Source of the DNA: Saccharothrix sp. S26
GTDB lineage: Bacteria > Actinomycetota > Actinomycetes > Mycobacteriales > Pseudonocardiaceae
DNA length: 64,000 nt
Direction: 5' to 3'
Assembly (NCBI RefSeq): GCF_021390395.1
Contig: NZ_JAJUWT010000001.1
Span: 62,001 to 126,000 of the forward strand
The position numbers were made by a program, and so were the translations under genes. Positions 1 through 8,421 of this stretch are shown here, piece after piece (the stretch's first letter is position 1; the number at the start of each line of letters is the position of its first letter). The notes under the pieces were generated by a model. That model had not been told where the DNA came from and did not search any database. It saw only the letters and a program-made list of their open reading frames with translations.

Positions 1-1398
1 CAGCAGGGACACCGCGTGGGCGGCCTGCTGCGGAACCACGCCGTTGCCCAACGCCCGCAACTGCGCGGTGCGGGGCAGGGACAAGCCGGTCACCCACCCG
101 CTCGGCAGACCCATGAGGTGCTCGACGAAGGCGGGCGCGAGTACCGGTCGGCCGTGGTTGCCTGGCTGGGTCGGGTGCGGCGCCGGGCGGTCGAGCACCG
201 CCTCCCAGCGACGGATCGCGGCCTCGTAGACACTCCAGTTCACCGCCGCCGAAACCGACCTGGATGCCGGCCCGCCGTCCGGGTCGGGTACCGCTACGAG
301 GTGCCGTCGGCTCCGGTCTCGTCGGTCTGGGTGGCGGCCGGCGAGACGAGCAGGCGGATGACCGCCGAGGGCAACATCAGATCGCCCTTGCTGCCCCGCT
401 GCGCCGGGCAGCCCTTCGTCCCGTCCGTAGCGCGCGGCGTCGGCAACAACGCCTCCGGTTCCACCAGCGGGAGCACCTGCTGCGACAGCGGCGGCCGAAA
501 CCCCGCTCCAGCCTTGCGCCCTGCCGTTCCGGTGTCCGAGGCTCGCGGGGTCGGCAGCAGCCGAACCTCGTCGGGCAGCGACGGATCCCCACTCTGTGTC
601 CGGTGTGTGCAGTTCTTCGCGTCCGAGGCCGTCGGCGTCGGCAACAGCCGGAGCCGGGCCGACAGCGACGGGCCGCCCCGCCCGCCGGTACCACTGATGC
701 CGTTGGACGAGCCGTCGTGCGCAGTCGGCATCACTGGTGTCTCCACCTCCCCGGCCGTCTCGGAGCAAGCGCGGCCAGGCGAGCAGGAACACCCGCTCGC
801 GGCGGTGTGCGGCTCCGACGTCGGCGGCGCGGACGCTACTCCAGAGCGCGTCATACCCCGCTTCGGCCAGGTCGCCGAGTACACGGTGGAGCCCTCCGTT
901 GCGCCAGCGAAGCGCGGCGACGTTCTCCACGACGAACAGCGCGGGTCGTAGTACGCGAACGGCCGCCATGATGTCGGTCCAGAGTCCACTGCGTTCGCCT
1001 TTGTCGATGCCCGCGCGCTTGCCGGCGGCGGAGATGTCCTGGCAGGGGAACCCGGCGGTGAGCACCTCGACCGGCTCAACCGTGGTCCAGTCGATGGTGC
1101 GGATGTCGCCGAGGTTGGGGCTGCCCGGCATCCGGGCGGCGAGGATCTGGGTGATGTGCGGGTCGGGGTCGGCGACCCAGGCGACGCGTCCTCCGCCGAG
1201 CGCGGCCAGCACGCCGAGGTCCAGGCCGCCGTAGCCGGTGCAGAGCGAGCCGACGACCGGTCCCGGACGCCTCATGCCACTGGACGACTGTCGGGTGGCC
1301 GCCCGCACCGCCCCCGCCGCCGTCGTGGTGACGGCGACGAGGGCGGGGACGGACTCGCGCCCCGACCGAACTCGGGTGCGGTGTGGCAGGGTGGTCAT
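1..1398 (-). CDS. C5-cytosine DNA methyltransferase (3' end off the window)
   Basis: Transfers a methyl group from SAM to C5 of cytosine in DNA. One uninterrupted frame on the minus strand runs from 1398 to the left edge. It holds the SAM-binding start (VVGSLCTGYGGLDLGV), the PCQ catalytic motif with the cysteine near residue 119 (GFPCQDISAAG), the ENV motif (FVVENVAALRW), a motif VIII-like HRRERVF and a C-terminal RALGNGVVPQQAA as in motif X. The ATG at 1398 overlaps the TGA of the upstream methylase remnant (ATGA), which favours this start; ATG 1275 is the alternative. Such genes are common in actinobacterial phages and integrative elements. The central variable part has an odd second open frame with LPTP-type repeats (see findings). 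At least 466 codons are present and the stop lies outside the window. Confidence 0.85.
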   Translation of the reverse strand, partial: MTTLPHRTRVRSGRESVPALVAVTTTAAGAVRAATRQSSSGMRRPGPVVGSLCTGYGGLDLGVLAALGGGRVAWVADPDPHITQILAARMPGSPNLGDIRTIDWTTVEPVEVLTAGFPCQDISAAGKRAGIDKGERSGLWTDIMAAVRVLRPALFVVENVAALRWRNGGLHRVLGDLAEAGYDALWSSVRAADVGAAHRRERVFLLAWPRLLRDGRGGGDTSDADCARRLVQRHQWYRRAGRPVAVGPAPAVADADGLGREELHTPDTEWGSVAARRGSAAADPASLGHRNGRAQGWSGVSAAAVAAGAPAGGTGGVVADAARYGRDEGLPGAAGQQGRSDVALGGHPPARLAGRHPDRRDRSRRHLVAVPDPDGGPASRSVSAAVNWSVYEAAIRRWEAVLDRPAPHPTQPGNHGRPVLAPAFVEHLMGLPSGWVTGLSLPRTAQLRALGNGVVPQQAAHAVSLL

Positions 1399-2204
1399 GC
1401 CGCCCAGCTCTCCGGCACGCCCGAGTGCTCCTTCGGGTTCCCGGTGTGTCGCGCTCGGTCGGTGAGGAAGCGTCGCGAATCGCGGCGGTCCGTCGAGATT
1501 CCTGAACCCGCCGACCGGCGCAACGCCGTGCGGAAAACCAGTACGTCCTCATGTGCGATGAGGTGCAGCGGCAGTCTGGCTTCGCGCTGTTTGCGGATGA
1601 AGTCGCGTTGGAAGAAGCTGCCGCGCGCGATGAGGTCGGTCTCGGCCGCGCGCGCCAGCAGTGCGACGCAGCGCTCGACGGGGATCAGGCCGGCGTGCAG
1701 GCCGCAGGCCAGGATCTGGGAGGGCAGGTCGATGAGTTCGGCGTGCTCGCGCCAGGGTCGGATCGTGATGGCGATGTGCCCGCCTGGCCGCAGGTAGGTA
1801 TTGAGTCCGGCGAGGATGCGGGTGAACCCGGCGAGCAGCCGGTGGTGGCCGATGTTGGCGAGGTTCCCGCGGTCGAGGGTGTTGCCGTAGAGGTGGTGGT
1901 ACTTCTGCACCCCGACGCCCGGCACCGCGGACACCTGGCCGTGGGTCGACGGACCGTAGGGCGGAGAGGTGACGACCAGCGCCGCCTGGCCGACGTACTC
2001 GGACGGTAGCAGCGACGCGATCTGGCGGGCGTCGCCGTGGAACACGTGGCCCTCGTGCCGTACCCCGGCGTCGCGGGCGAGCGCGAGGTTGGCGCGGGCG
2101 ACGTCGACCCAGTGCGGCTCGTACTCGACCCCGACCGCGCGGCGCCCGGCGTGCAGGGCTTCGACGAGGGTGGTGCCGATACCGCACATCGGGTCGAGGA
2201 CCAG
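1395..2204 (-). pseudogene. Site-specific DNA methylase (N4/N6 type), 5'-truncated
   Basis: The protein reads DLVLDPMCGIGTTLVEA (SAM-binding motif I) followed by VVTSPPYGPSTHG (catalytic motif IV), so it belongs to the amino-methylating DNA methylases. Relatives have some 50-60 further residues before motif I (family knowledge). Here that part is replaced out of frame by the N-terminus of a ParA-like ATPase, with the join near 2202-2209. No start codon with a ribosome-binding site precedes motif I in this frame, so I call it a truncated gene. The 3' end is intact and its TGA overlaps the ATG of the C5 methyltransferase. Weak expression from an internal start cannot be excluded. Confidence 0.7.
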
Positions 2205-2589
2205 GTCCGCAGTCGACGATGACCACCGTGCCCGGCTGGTTGGCCGCCACACGCAGCACCCCGAGCCCACTGGTCGGGTCCGGAGCCAAGGCCGACAGTG
2301 CCGCGCGGGCCTGGTCGGCATCGGGCGGGGCGCAGATCACCGGCAGGCCGCCGGGAAGCTGCTGTGTGTGCCGCCACACCAGGTCGGCGTCGCCGCCGCG
2401 GCGTGCGGCGGCGGCGAGGCTCACCAGGCCCGGTGTCGAGGACAGGGAGAATCGCAAGCCGAGATCGCCACCGGAGGGATCGGCCTCGACCACCAGTGCG
2501 CGTGCCGGAGCGGGCCAGCGGGCGGCCAAGGCCACGGCCAGCGTGGTGGCGCCCGGTGAGCCTTTCAGGGACAGGACCGAGATCAACAT
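2205..2589 (-). pseudogene. ParA/CpaE-like ATPase, 3'-truncated
   Basis: The N-terminus MLISVLSLKGSPGATTLAVA is a deviant Walker A of the ParA/MinD/CpaE class, followed by a VVEADPSGGDLGLR segment and VVIVDCG, a Walker B-like strand. After about 128 codons the similarity stops and the frame runs on antisense to the methylase remnant until 1549. The expected 250-plus residue ATPase is therefore cut off. The ATG at 2589 overlaps the TGA of the SAF-domain gene (TGATG), so the pair was once a coupled operon. In actinobacterial elements such ATPases accompany SAF proteins in pilus or secretion-type modules (family knowledge). Confidence 0.7.
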
Positions 2590-3299
2590 CAGCGACCTCC
2601 AGCGGAGAGCATCACGATCGACAACTGGCCGGCCGGCACCGCGGCGACCTGGCGGGCGGCGGACTCGGACAGATGCACCGACACGACGGTGTTCTGGTCG
2701 CTCGCCGGGGTGGTCACGCTGGTCACCACCGCGGGCCAAACCGTGCCGCCATCGGCGGGCGGACTGGTCGCGGTTCCGGTCTGGCCGGGAACGAACACCA
2801 CCGACACCCGCGCTCCCGGTCCGACTTCCGCGGGGAACTGGCCAGGTTTGAGCGCCAAGGCGGCGAGGGCCTGCCCGCTCGTCGGGAGCGCGGCGCCGCC
2901 GACGGCGTCCGGGGTGAGCAGCGCCCCGGCCGACAGGCTGGTGGCCATCGGCCTGCCGACCACGGTGGCCGCCTGGTCCGCGCCGACGACGGCGACACCA
3001 GGGTCGACCGCGACGTTGACCTGCCGCAGGTCCTGCGTGGTCAGAACGTGCCCCACCGGCACACCGCGGGCCAGCGCGAGCACGGCCTGCCGATCTCCCG
3101 AGTTCAGCGAGATCAGCACGAAGCCGCCCACACAGGCCAGGACGAGCAGCACGCCGAGCAGCAGGTACGGAACGCTGCGGCGGCGCCCTGTGGTGCGCAA
3201 CCGCGAGGAGAAGGGCTTCTTGCCGTCGTTGACCCAGAGGCCGTTGGCCGTGCTCGTGGCTCGGTCGGTGTCGGGCCGGATCGTGGTGTCGGTGCTCAC
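2589..3299 (-). CDS. SAF-domain membrane protein (CpaB-like)
   Basis: A 236-residue protein with a cytoplasmic N-terminus, one transmembrane helix (PYLLLGVLLVLACVGGFVLI, about residues 44-63) and an extracellular SAF-type domain that begins LARGVPVGHVLTTQDLRQVNVAVDP. SAF domains occur in CpaB/RcpC pilus-assembly proteins and FlgA. GTG 3299 is chosen because GGAGG lies seven bases upstream; ATG 3320 would put that GGAGG inside the gene. It is coupled to the following ParA-like ATPase, which is now truncated, so the secretion or pilus role of the pair is probably lost. The region from 3300 to 3423 shows nothing more than this gene's leader. Confidence 0.75.
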   Translation of the reverse strand: MSTDTTIRPDTDRATSTANGLWVNDGKKPFSSRLRTTGRRRSVPYLLLGVLLVLACVGGFVLISLNSGDRQAVLALARGVPVGHVLTTQDLRQVNVAVDPGVAVVGADQAATVVGRPMATSLSAGALLTPDAVGGAALPTSGQALAALALKPGQFPAEVGPGARVSVVFVPGQTGTATSPPADGGTVWPAVVTSVTTPASDQNTVVSVHLSESAARQVAAVPAGQLSIVMLSAGGR

Positions 3300-3423
3300 G
3301 CCGGTACCTCCAAAAGGCATGCGGGTAGTGCGCCGCGTCGCCAGAGGATGGTCAGCGAGCGGAACAGGTGGTCATCGCTTGTGGGCTATGCGGAGATGCC
3401 TCGCCAGGAGGCAGTGGCGCCGG

Positions 3424-4167
3424 TCAGCCGCCGCCGTTGTTGAGCGCATGCGACTCCGCTACGCGGAAGGTCGCGTTGCCCGTCGTGGTCAAGTCCGGGA
3501 ACGTCCCGCCCTGACCCGCACCGGACCAGGTCACCGTCCAGTGCACAGTCGCCGTCACCAGGTACGCCTGCCCGGGTTGGTTCGCTGACGAGCGGCGGTA
3601 GACGTGGCCGCAATCCGGCGACGGCGCCTTGGGATCTGCGCCCGCCTTGTAAGGCGTTCCGGCGCCGGTGCAGGTGACGGTGACACCGTCACCCATCTCC
3701 CACGTCACTGACGTCGGGGTGGCAATCGCTGTCACCGACACACCCGGAACCGATGCGTTCGCCGACACCTCCTGCCAACCACCGCTCAACCACAACCACG
3801 TCGGCAGGTTGACCAGCTGTACCTCGCCGGGGTTGGCCGAGATCGCCACCGATGGCAGCCGCAAGCGGTTGCGCGCGATGGCGGCCAGCTGCTCCGGTGA
3901 CAGCGCCGGTTCAGCACTACCGCCAGGCACCCAGATCGGTCCGTGGGTCAGTGGGTCCTTACCGTCCGGCGAACACACGACCATGAACCAACCACCTGGC
4001 TCCCTCGGTTGCTCACCCGGTGCTTGGTAGTCGACTGGCCTGTAGCTGCACTCCGCGAAGGGGTCCTCTCCATCGCCTGAAGCTTGATCGGCGCCAGTCG
4101 GGCGATCCGGGTTCGAACCTGGTTGCGGCCTTTGGCTGTTTCCAGCCCCGAGCTCGCATACGGGCAC
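3424..4167 (-). pseudogene. Secreted PKD-like actinobacterial protein, 5'-truncated
   Basis: The C-terminal 245 codons have the look of a conserved secreted actinobacterial protein found in conjugative elements: an ECSYRPVDYQAPGEQ segment, WFMVVCSPDG, a proline-tryptophan rich middle (LVNLPTWLWLSGGW) and a PKD-like domain (VTWEMGDGVTVTCTG, YLVTATVHWTVTWSG). No signal peptide or start with a ribosome-binding site exists: upstream of 4167 the frame is simply antisense to the XRE gene. The export signal has therefore been lost at a junction near 4163-4174. A GTG at 4167 could be used but would give a cytoplasmic protein. The function of the intact family is unknown to me. Confidence 0.6.
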
Positions 4168-4174
4168 CGGTGCC
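4163..4174. repeat. Perfect 12-bp palindrome at a gene-truncation junction
   Basis: GGCACCGGTGCC is a perfect palindrome. Recognisable coding of the minus-strand secreted protein ends here, and recognisable coding of the plus-strand XRE regulator begins at the next bases (AWLQRGW). Both genes lack their 5' ends, so this looks like the join of a deletion or insertion. The palindrome may be incidental or may have promoted the join. Confidence 0.4.
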
Positions 4175-4228
4175 TGGCTGCAGCGGGGTTGGAGTCGTGA
4201 CGAACTCGCCGAACAGATCAAGCGCAGT

Positions 4229-5497
4229 ATGCAGGCTGCTGGCGAGGCAGTACCCGGCCTGGACGACGAGGTGGTGCGTCGATGGGAGTCCGGAGACCGC
4301 ACGCCCGAGCCGCGGTACCGCAAGCACTTGGTGCTGGTGTTCGGCATGGCTGCCGACGAGTTGGGTCTGCTGTCCCCGAACGAGCGCGCGCTGCGCCCGG
4401 CGTCGGCCGTCGCGCCGCACGGGATCGTGCGGGACGATTTCCTCGAGGCCATCGTGAGGAAGGTGACGTCGATCATGCTTGGTGTCGAGGGCGAGTTCGG
4501 GCGGAAGCTCTTCCTGAAAGGGCTGCTCGGTGCCAGCGTCGCCCCACTGCTGGCGCACGGGACCATGCTCCCGGAGGACATGGAAGCCTTGGCCGGTCCC
4601 CGACGTACGAAGCTGGACCGTCGCTCGGTCGACGCCTACCGGGCGATCGCCGCGTCGCACCGTGATCTCTACTGGACCAGCCCGGCCAGCACCCTGCTGC
4701 CGTCGGTGGTCGCTCATGCGCAGCTCGGCGAGGCCATGATGAAGGACGCGTCTGCGGCCGACGTGCTGCTGCCCGTGCTCGGTGGCGCGGTGGCCGAATG
4801 TGCGCTGCTTGCCGCGCGGCTGATGTTCTTCGACCTCGCGCGGGACGACGTCGCCGAGCTGTTCTTCCGGTTGGCACAGGACGCGGTCGAGGTGTCGCGG
4901 GACCACAGCCTGGCTGTGGCGGTGCTCGCGCACCGCGCGTTCGTGCCGGGCTTCGCGCAGCAGGAACAGCCCGCCCGAGCGTTCTTGGACGCGGCTCACG
5001 CCCATGCGCGGTATGACGCGGGGCCGCTGCTGCGGTCGTGGTTGCACTGCGTCGACGGTGAGATATCGGCGCGCACAGGACAGCCTCAGACCGGCGTGGC
5101 CCGGATTAGGTCCGCCGAGGACGCGCTGGGCAGCAGCGGCACCGACCCCGTGTGGCTGGACTTCTTCGACGCCTCCAGGCTCGCCGGATTCGCCGGCAAC
5201 GCCCTGCTCTTGGCGGGCCAGCACCACGCCGCCGCAGACCGGTTGCGAGACGCCTTGGACGGCTTGGCCGATGGCGCCGAGCGTCAACGGGCCGTGCTGC
5301 TGTTCGACCTGGCCGTCGCACAGGCTCCCGGCGATGCCGATCAGGCGTTCGCCACGGCCGGCGAGGCGTGTGACGTGCTCGGTCGCGACTTCTACGCCAC
5401 CGCTCTCAAGCGCGTTCCGGCCGTTCGGCAGGCGTTGCGCCACACCCCCTACGCGGCCGAGCTGGACGAGCGGGTTCGCTCGCTGACCGCGGTGTGA
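4229..5497 (+). CDS. XRE-type regulator with TPR-like C-terminal region, start uncertain
   Basis: The 422-residue product has an N-terminal helix-turn-helix region (VVRRWESGDRTPEPRYRKHLVLVFG) and a long alpha-helical, TPR-like C-terminal part rich in alanine and leucine. This is the layout of Streptomyces XRE-TPR regulators that sense a small ligand or peptide. In-frame sequence that clearly belongs to the helix-turn-helix (AWLQRGWSRDELAEQIKRS) lies upstream of the ATG at 4229, back to about 4169. No ATG, GTG or TTG is available there, so the first helix is probably cut off and the true start is unclear. The gene may be expressed as a shortened protein or be defective. It converges with the HAD hydrolase gene, one base apart. 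Confidence 0.7.
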   Translation: MQAAGEAVPGLDDEVVRRWESGDRTPEPRYRKHLVLVFGMAADELGLLSPNERALRPASAVAPHGIVRDDFLEAIVRKVTSIMLGVEGEFGRKLFLKGLLGASVAPLLAHGTMLPEDMEALAGPRRTKLDRRSVDAYRAIAASHRDLYWTSPASTLLPSVVAHAQLGEAMMKDASAADVLLPVLGGAVAECALLAARLMFFDLARDDVAELFFRLAQDAVEVSRDHSLAVAVLAHRAFVPGFAQQEQPARAFLDAAHAHARYDAGPLLRSWLHCVDGEISARTGQPQTGVARIRSAEDALGSSGTDPVWLDFFDASRLAGFAGNALLLAGQHHAAADRLRDALDGLADGAERQRAVLLFDLAVAQAPGDADQAFATAGEACDVLGRDFYATALKRVPAVRQALRHTPYAAELDERVRSLTAV

Positions 5498-5498
5498 T

Positions 5499-6161
5499 TC
5501 ACCCGGCCTGGGCGTTGTGCTCGGCCACCCGCGCGGGGAGGGTGGCCAGGCCGTCGAGCGTGAACAGGCACCGGTCCTCCACCTCCGGCATCCGCAGGAT
5601 GTGCCCCCAAGGGCCACGGCGGATCAGCGCGGTGGCGATGCCCGCCTGTTGCGCTGGCCGGATGTCGTTGTCCAGCCGATCGCCGACGTAGAGCACCGAC
5701 TCCGCGGCAACGCCCGCCTCACGGACCACGCGGTCGAAGAAGGCGGGCGAGGGCTTCTCCACGCCCCAGCTGTCGGAGGTGCCGATCACGTCGACCGGTA
5801 GGTCCAGCGCCTTCAAGATGCGCTCCGCACGACTGGTCTGGTTGCCCGCCAGACCCACACGCAACCCGGCTTCCCGGAGCTGCTCGAAGCAAGGCCGGGC
5901 ATCGGCGTACAGGTTGTCCTCGCCGAAGGTCTCCGGCTGCCCGGCCGCGGCACGGCGCTCGCGTTCCTCGGTCAGGTCGAAGCCCGGCCTAAAGACCTGG
6001 AACGTCTCGCGGTAATCCTTACCCTGGGCGATGATCGCGCCGAAGACGGCGGAGAAAGTGTGGCGGGGAACGCCGAGCCAGTCCGCCCACGTCCCGTACT
6101 CACGCGTCTCGTCGACCAGGATCTCCCCCACGTCGAAGAAGACCGCTTCGATCTTCGCCAC
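5499..6161 (-). CDS. HAD-superfamily hydrolase
   Basis: A 220-residue haloacid-dehalogenase-fold phosphohydrolase, probably acting on a small phosphorylated metabolite. Visible motifs are motif I (VFFDVGEILVDE; nucleophile Asp with Gly at the usual second-Asp position), motif II (GNQTS), the motif III lysine (GVEKPSPAFF) and motif IV (VGDRLDNDI). The cap region lies between motif I and GNQTS. GTG 6161 is preceded by AAGGAGG at good spacing. It stands alone between two regulator genes; the substrate cannot be read from the sequence. Confidence 0.85.
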   Translation of the reverse strand: MAKIEAVFFDVGEILVDETREYGTWADWLGVPRHTFSAVFGAIIAQGKDYRETFQVFRPGFDLTEERERRAAAGQPETFGEDNLYADARPCFEQLREAGLRVGLAGNQTSRAERILKALDLPVDVIGTSDSWGVEKPSPAFFDRVVREAGVAAESVLYVGDRLDNDIRPAQQAGIATALIRRGPWGHILRMPEVEDRCLFTLDGLATLPARVAEHNAQAG

Positions 6162-6362
6162 TCTCCAGTCCTCCTTCAGATTCCGGTACCGGCATCGTGC
6201 CCGACACCCCGTGAGTCGCGCCGCCCAGGGCTGTCAGCACGCACGGATGTTGGAGCCGGTGGGGTGTTGGAGGGGCGATGGAGGGCTCCTGGCCGGTGCC
6301 TCGGACGCGGCCCCGATGGTCAACTTCATCCCGTCCCGGTCTCACCCCGTACGGGAGAGCAT

Positions 6363-7256
6363 GTGAACACGCCCACCGCACCCCACCCGGCCACGCAGCC
6401 ACCGGAAACCGATGGCAGGAGGACCGCTCCACGGTTGAGCAACGCCCACAGCCGCGAACTCGGCGAGGAACTACGCCGTGTCCGCCATCGCGCTCGCATG
6501 TCGGCGGCGAATACGGCCGAGGGCATGGGCTGGTCACTGGCCAAGTTGAGCAAACTGGAGACCGGGAGCCGGGGCACGACCTCATGGGAAATCGCCACCC
6601 TCATCGGTCGCTTGGGTGCGGACAAAGCCACCCGCGACCGGATCCTGGCCATTGCCAGCGAACCGGACAACGGCAGCTTCCTGCGCTTCCACGACCAGGT
6701 CCCTGACGTCTTGACCGCACTCACCCTGCATGAACGACTCGCCCTGACCATCACCACCTACGAGCCCCTCACCGTGCCCAGCCTCGTTCAGACCGAGGAC
6801 TACGCCTACGCACTAACTGGTGACCGGACAGTGACGCTTGCCCGGATGACGAGGCAGAACGTTCTGCACCAACAGGGCCATGGTCCGGAGATGACGGTGT
6901 TCGTCCACGAGGCCGCCTTGCGCACCACGGTCGGCGACCCGGCAGTCATGCGCGACCAACTGCTGCACTTGGCCCTGATGTGCGGGTGGGACAAGTTCAC
7001 GCCCAGGGTGGTCCCGATGTCGCAGTCCTCCGACGCCGTCATCCGGAACCAGGCCACGCTGCTCACGTTCGACGCCCCGATAACGCCCTTGGCCTACGCC
7101 GAAACTGACGCCGCAACTGTGTTCCACGACGATCCGATCGCCGTCACGCGCTACCAAGCCAGGATGCGGCGGCTGGCCTCCCTGGCCCTGAGCCCCGCAC
7201 GATCCCACGACCTCTTCGCCAGCTGGGCCGACCGCTACGACCGCGAAGCCCAGTGA
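6363..7256 (+). CDS. XRE regulator with DUF5753 domain
   Basis: The 297-residue protein starts with an XRE helix-turn-helix (RELGEELRRVRHRARMSAANTAE, WSLAKLSKLETGSR) and continues with a DUF5753 region containing the typical YEPLTVPSLVQTEDYA and a VFVHEAALRTTVGDPAVMRDQL segment. Actinomycetes carry dozens of such proteins, usually paired with a small DUF397 protein. No DUF397 gene is seen here; instead a small helix-turn-helix gene follows. GTG 6363 is chosen because GGGAGAG lies just upstream and codons before it are antisense to the HAD gene leader. Its TGA overlaps the GTG start of the next gene (GTGA). Confidence 0.85.
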   Translation: MNTPTAPHPATQPPETDGRRTAPRLSNAHSRELGEELRRVRHRARMSAANTAEGMGWSLAKLSKLETGSRGTTSWEIATLIGRLGADKATRDRILAIASEPDNGSFLRFHDQVPDVLTALTLHERLALTITTYEPLTVPSLVQTEDYAYALTGDRTVTLARMTRQNVLHQQGHGPEMTVFVHEAALRTTVGDPAVMRDQLLHLALMCGWDKFTPRVVPMSQSSDAVIRNQATLLTFDAPITPLAYAETDAATVFHDDPIAVTRYQARMRRLASLALSPARSHDLFASWADRYDREAQ

Positions 7257-7537
7257 CGATGCCGCCCGACGCCGGACACCAGAGAACCATGTCCTCCTCG
7301 CCCACCATCAGGCTGCGGGCCGAGACCTTCGCCAAGGCCCTGTTTTTGTCCGGTTACCGCTCCGACTACAGCGCCGCGACGGCGTTCGGAGTGAACCGCT
7401 CCACTGTCACCCGGGTCCGATCCGGTGAGCTGCAACCGGGACCACGGTTCATCGCCGGTGCGCTGACGGCGTTGGCCCCGATGCGGTTCGAGGACCTGTT
7501 CGAGGTGGTCCCCGGCCCGAGTAGGACATCGAAGTGA
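7253..7537 (+). CDS. Small helix-turn-helix protein
   Basis: A 94-residue protein with a lambda-repressor-like helix-turn-helix (FAKALFLSGYRSDYSAATAFG, NRSTVTRVRSGEL). GTG 7253 overlaps the stop of the DUF5753 regulator, and its own stop overlaps the GTG of the following TPR gene. The three genes are therefore one translationally coupled operon. ATG 7289 is an alternative start. It probably binds DNA in the same circuit as its neighbours, but no target can be named. Confidence 0.7.
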   Translation: MTMPPDAGHQRTMSSSPTIRLRAETFAKALFLSGYRSDYSAATAFGVNRSTVTRVRSGELQPGPRFIAGALTALAPMRFEDLFEVVPGPSRTSK

Positions 7538-8421
7538 ACGCTCCGAGGCACGCAGCCTCCCGACTGCGCCGCGAGCTGGCCGCGCTCGACCACGGCTTCG
7601 ATGCCGATCGGGTACTCGCGACGCTGCACGGCGTGCTGGATGAGCCGGAGACCGCGACCAGCCTGCTGGCCGAGATCTGGCCCGTTGTCCCACCCGGCGC
7701 GGACCAGGACTTCATCCGCCGGTTGAGCGATGTCGGAGCCCGGATGCTGACTGCACTGCCGACGTCCCTGCTGTTGGCGGCGGCATTCCGCCGCGCCGCC
7801 CGCACCTTGCGCGCACAAGACCAGCTGCGCCTCGCCGCCCTGCACGGCATGCGAGAACTCGCGGTCCGGCGACACCGTGACGACGACCCCGGCGCCACCG
7901 CGGAAGCCCTGCTGGACCTGGCCACGACCTATCGCGCCCAGGGCCGGCTGCACAAGGTCGTCGGGTGCGCCGACGAGATCCTGGAGACCTACCTGCTGCA
8001 CGAGCACCAGGCCGGTACCGCCGACGCCCTGGTCCACCTAGGCACGTTGATGATCGAGGTCGGTCGGCACGGATCCGCGATCAACTACCTGTCTCGGGCG
8101 GACAAGCTGTTCGGGGACCTGGCTGATCGCTCCGGACGCGCGCGATGCCTGCCCGAACTCGGTCGGGCGCTATGGCTAACCGGCAACCCCGCCCAGGCCC
8201 ACAGAGAGTTCAACCGCGCGCTTGCGCTGCTCATCGGGACCGACGACACGGCGGCACAACGGGTACGCGACCTGCGCACCGACCTCGAATCCCGGCCCCC
8301 GGTGAATCAGCAGCATGACGCCGCCACCCCGCCCCTGGTCGTTCGCGACCACGGCCTGATTACACGGACCCACACGGTCGGATCACCGGGTCGCGATGGT
8401 CCGGACCCGTCAAGGAGATGA
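7534..8421 (+). CDS. TPR-repeat protein, third gene of an XRE operon
   Basis: A 295-residue helical protein with TPR-like repeats: ALLDLATTYRAQGRLHKVVGCADE, DALVHLGTLMIEVGRHGSA and ELGRALWLTGNPAQAHREFN are spaced as successive 34-residue units. No catalytic motif or membrane segment is visible. GTG 7534 overlaps the TGA of the small helix-turn-helix gene. The protein probably works as a binding partner of the two upstream regulators. Its last 12 bases overlap the 3' end of the convergent LysR gene. Confidence 0.7.
   Translation: MNAPRHAASRLRRELAALDHGFDADRVLATLHGVLDEPETATSLLAEIWPVVPPGADQDFIRRLSDVGARMLTALPTSLLLAAAFRRAARTLRAQDQLRLAALHGMRELAVRRHRDDDPGATAEALLDLATTYRAQGRLHKVVGCADEILETYLLHEHQAGTADALVHLGTLMIEVGRHGSAINYLSRADKLFGDLADRSGRARCLPELGRALWLTGNPAQAHREFNRALALLIGTDDTAAQRVRDLRTDLESRPPVNQQHDAATPPLVVRDHGLITRTHTVGSPGRDGPDPSRR

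Noticed and set aside
4095..4125. GGTTCGAACC looking like a tRNA T loop
   Set aside because: The flanking bases do not pair as a T stem, and no anticodon or acceptor arm is present; it lies within the secreted-protein coding sequence.
5499..6161. HAD gene as toxin or defence part
   Set aside because: It is an ordinary HAD hydrolase with its own ribosome-binding site and no link to the neighbouring regulators.
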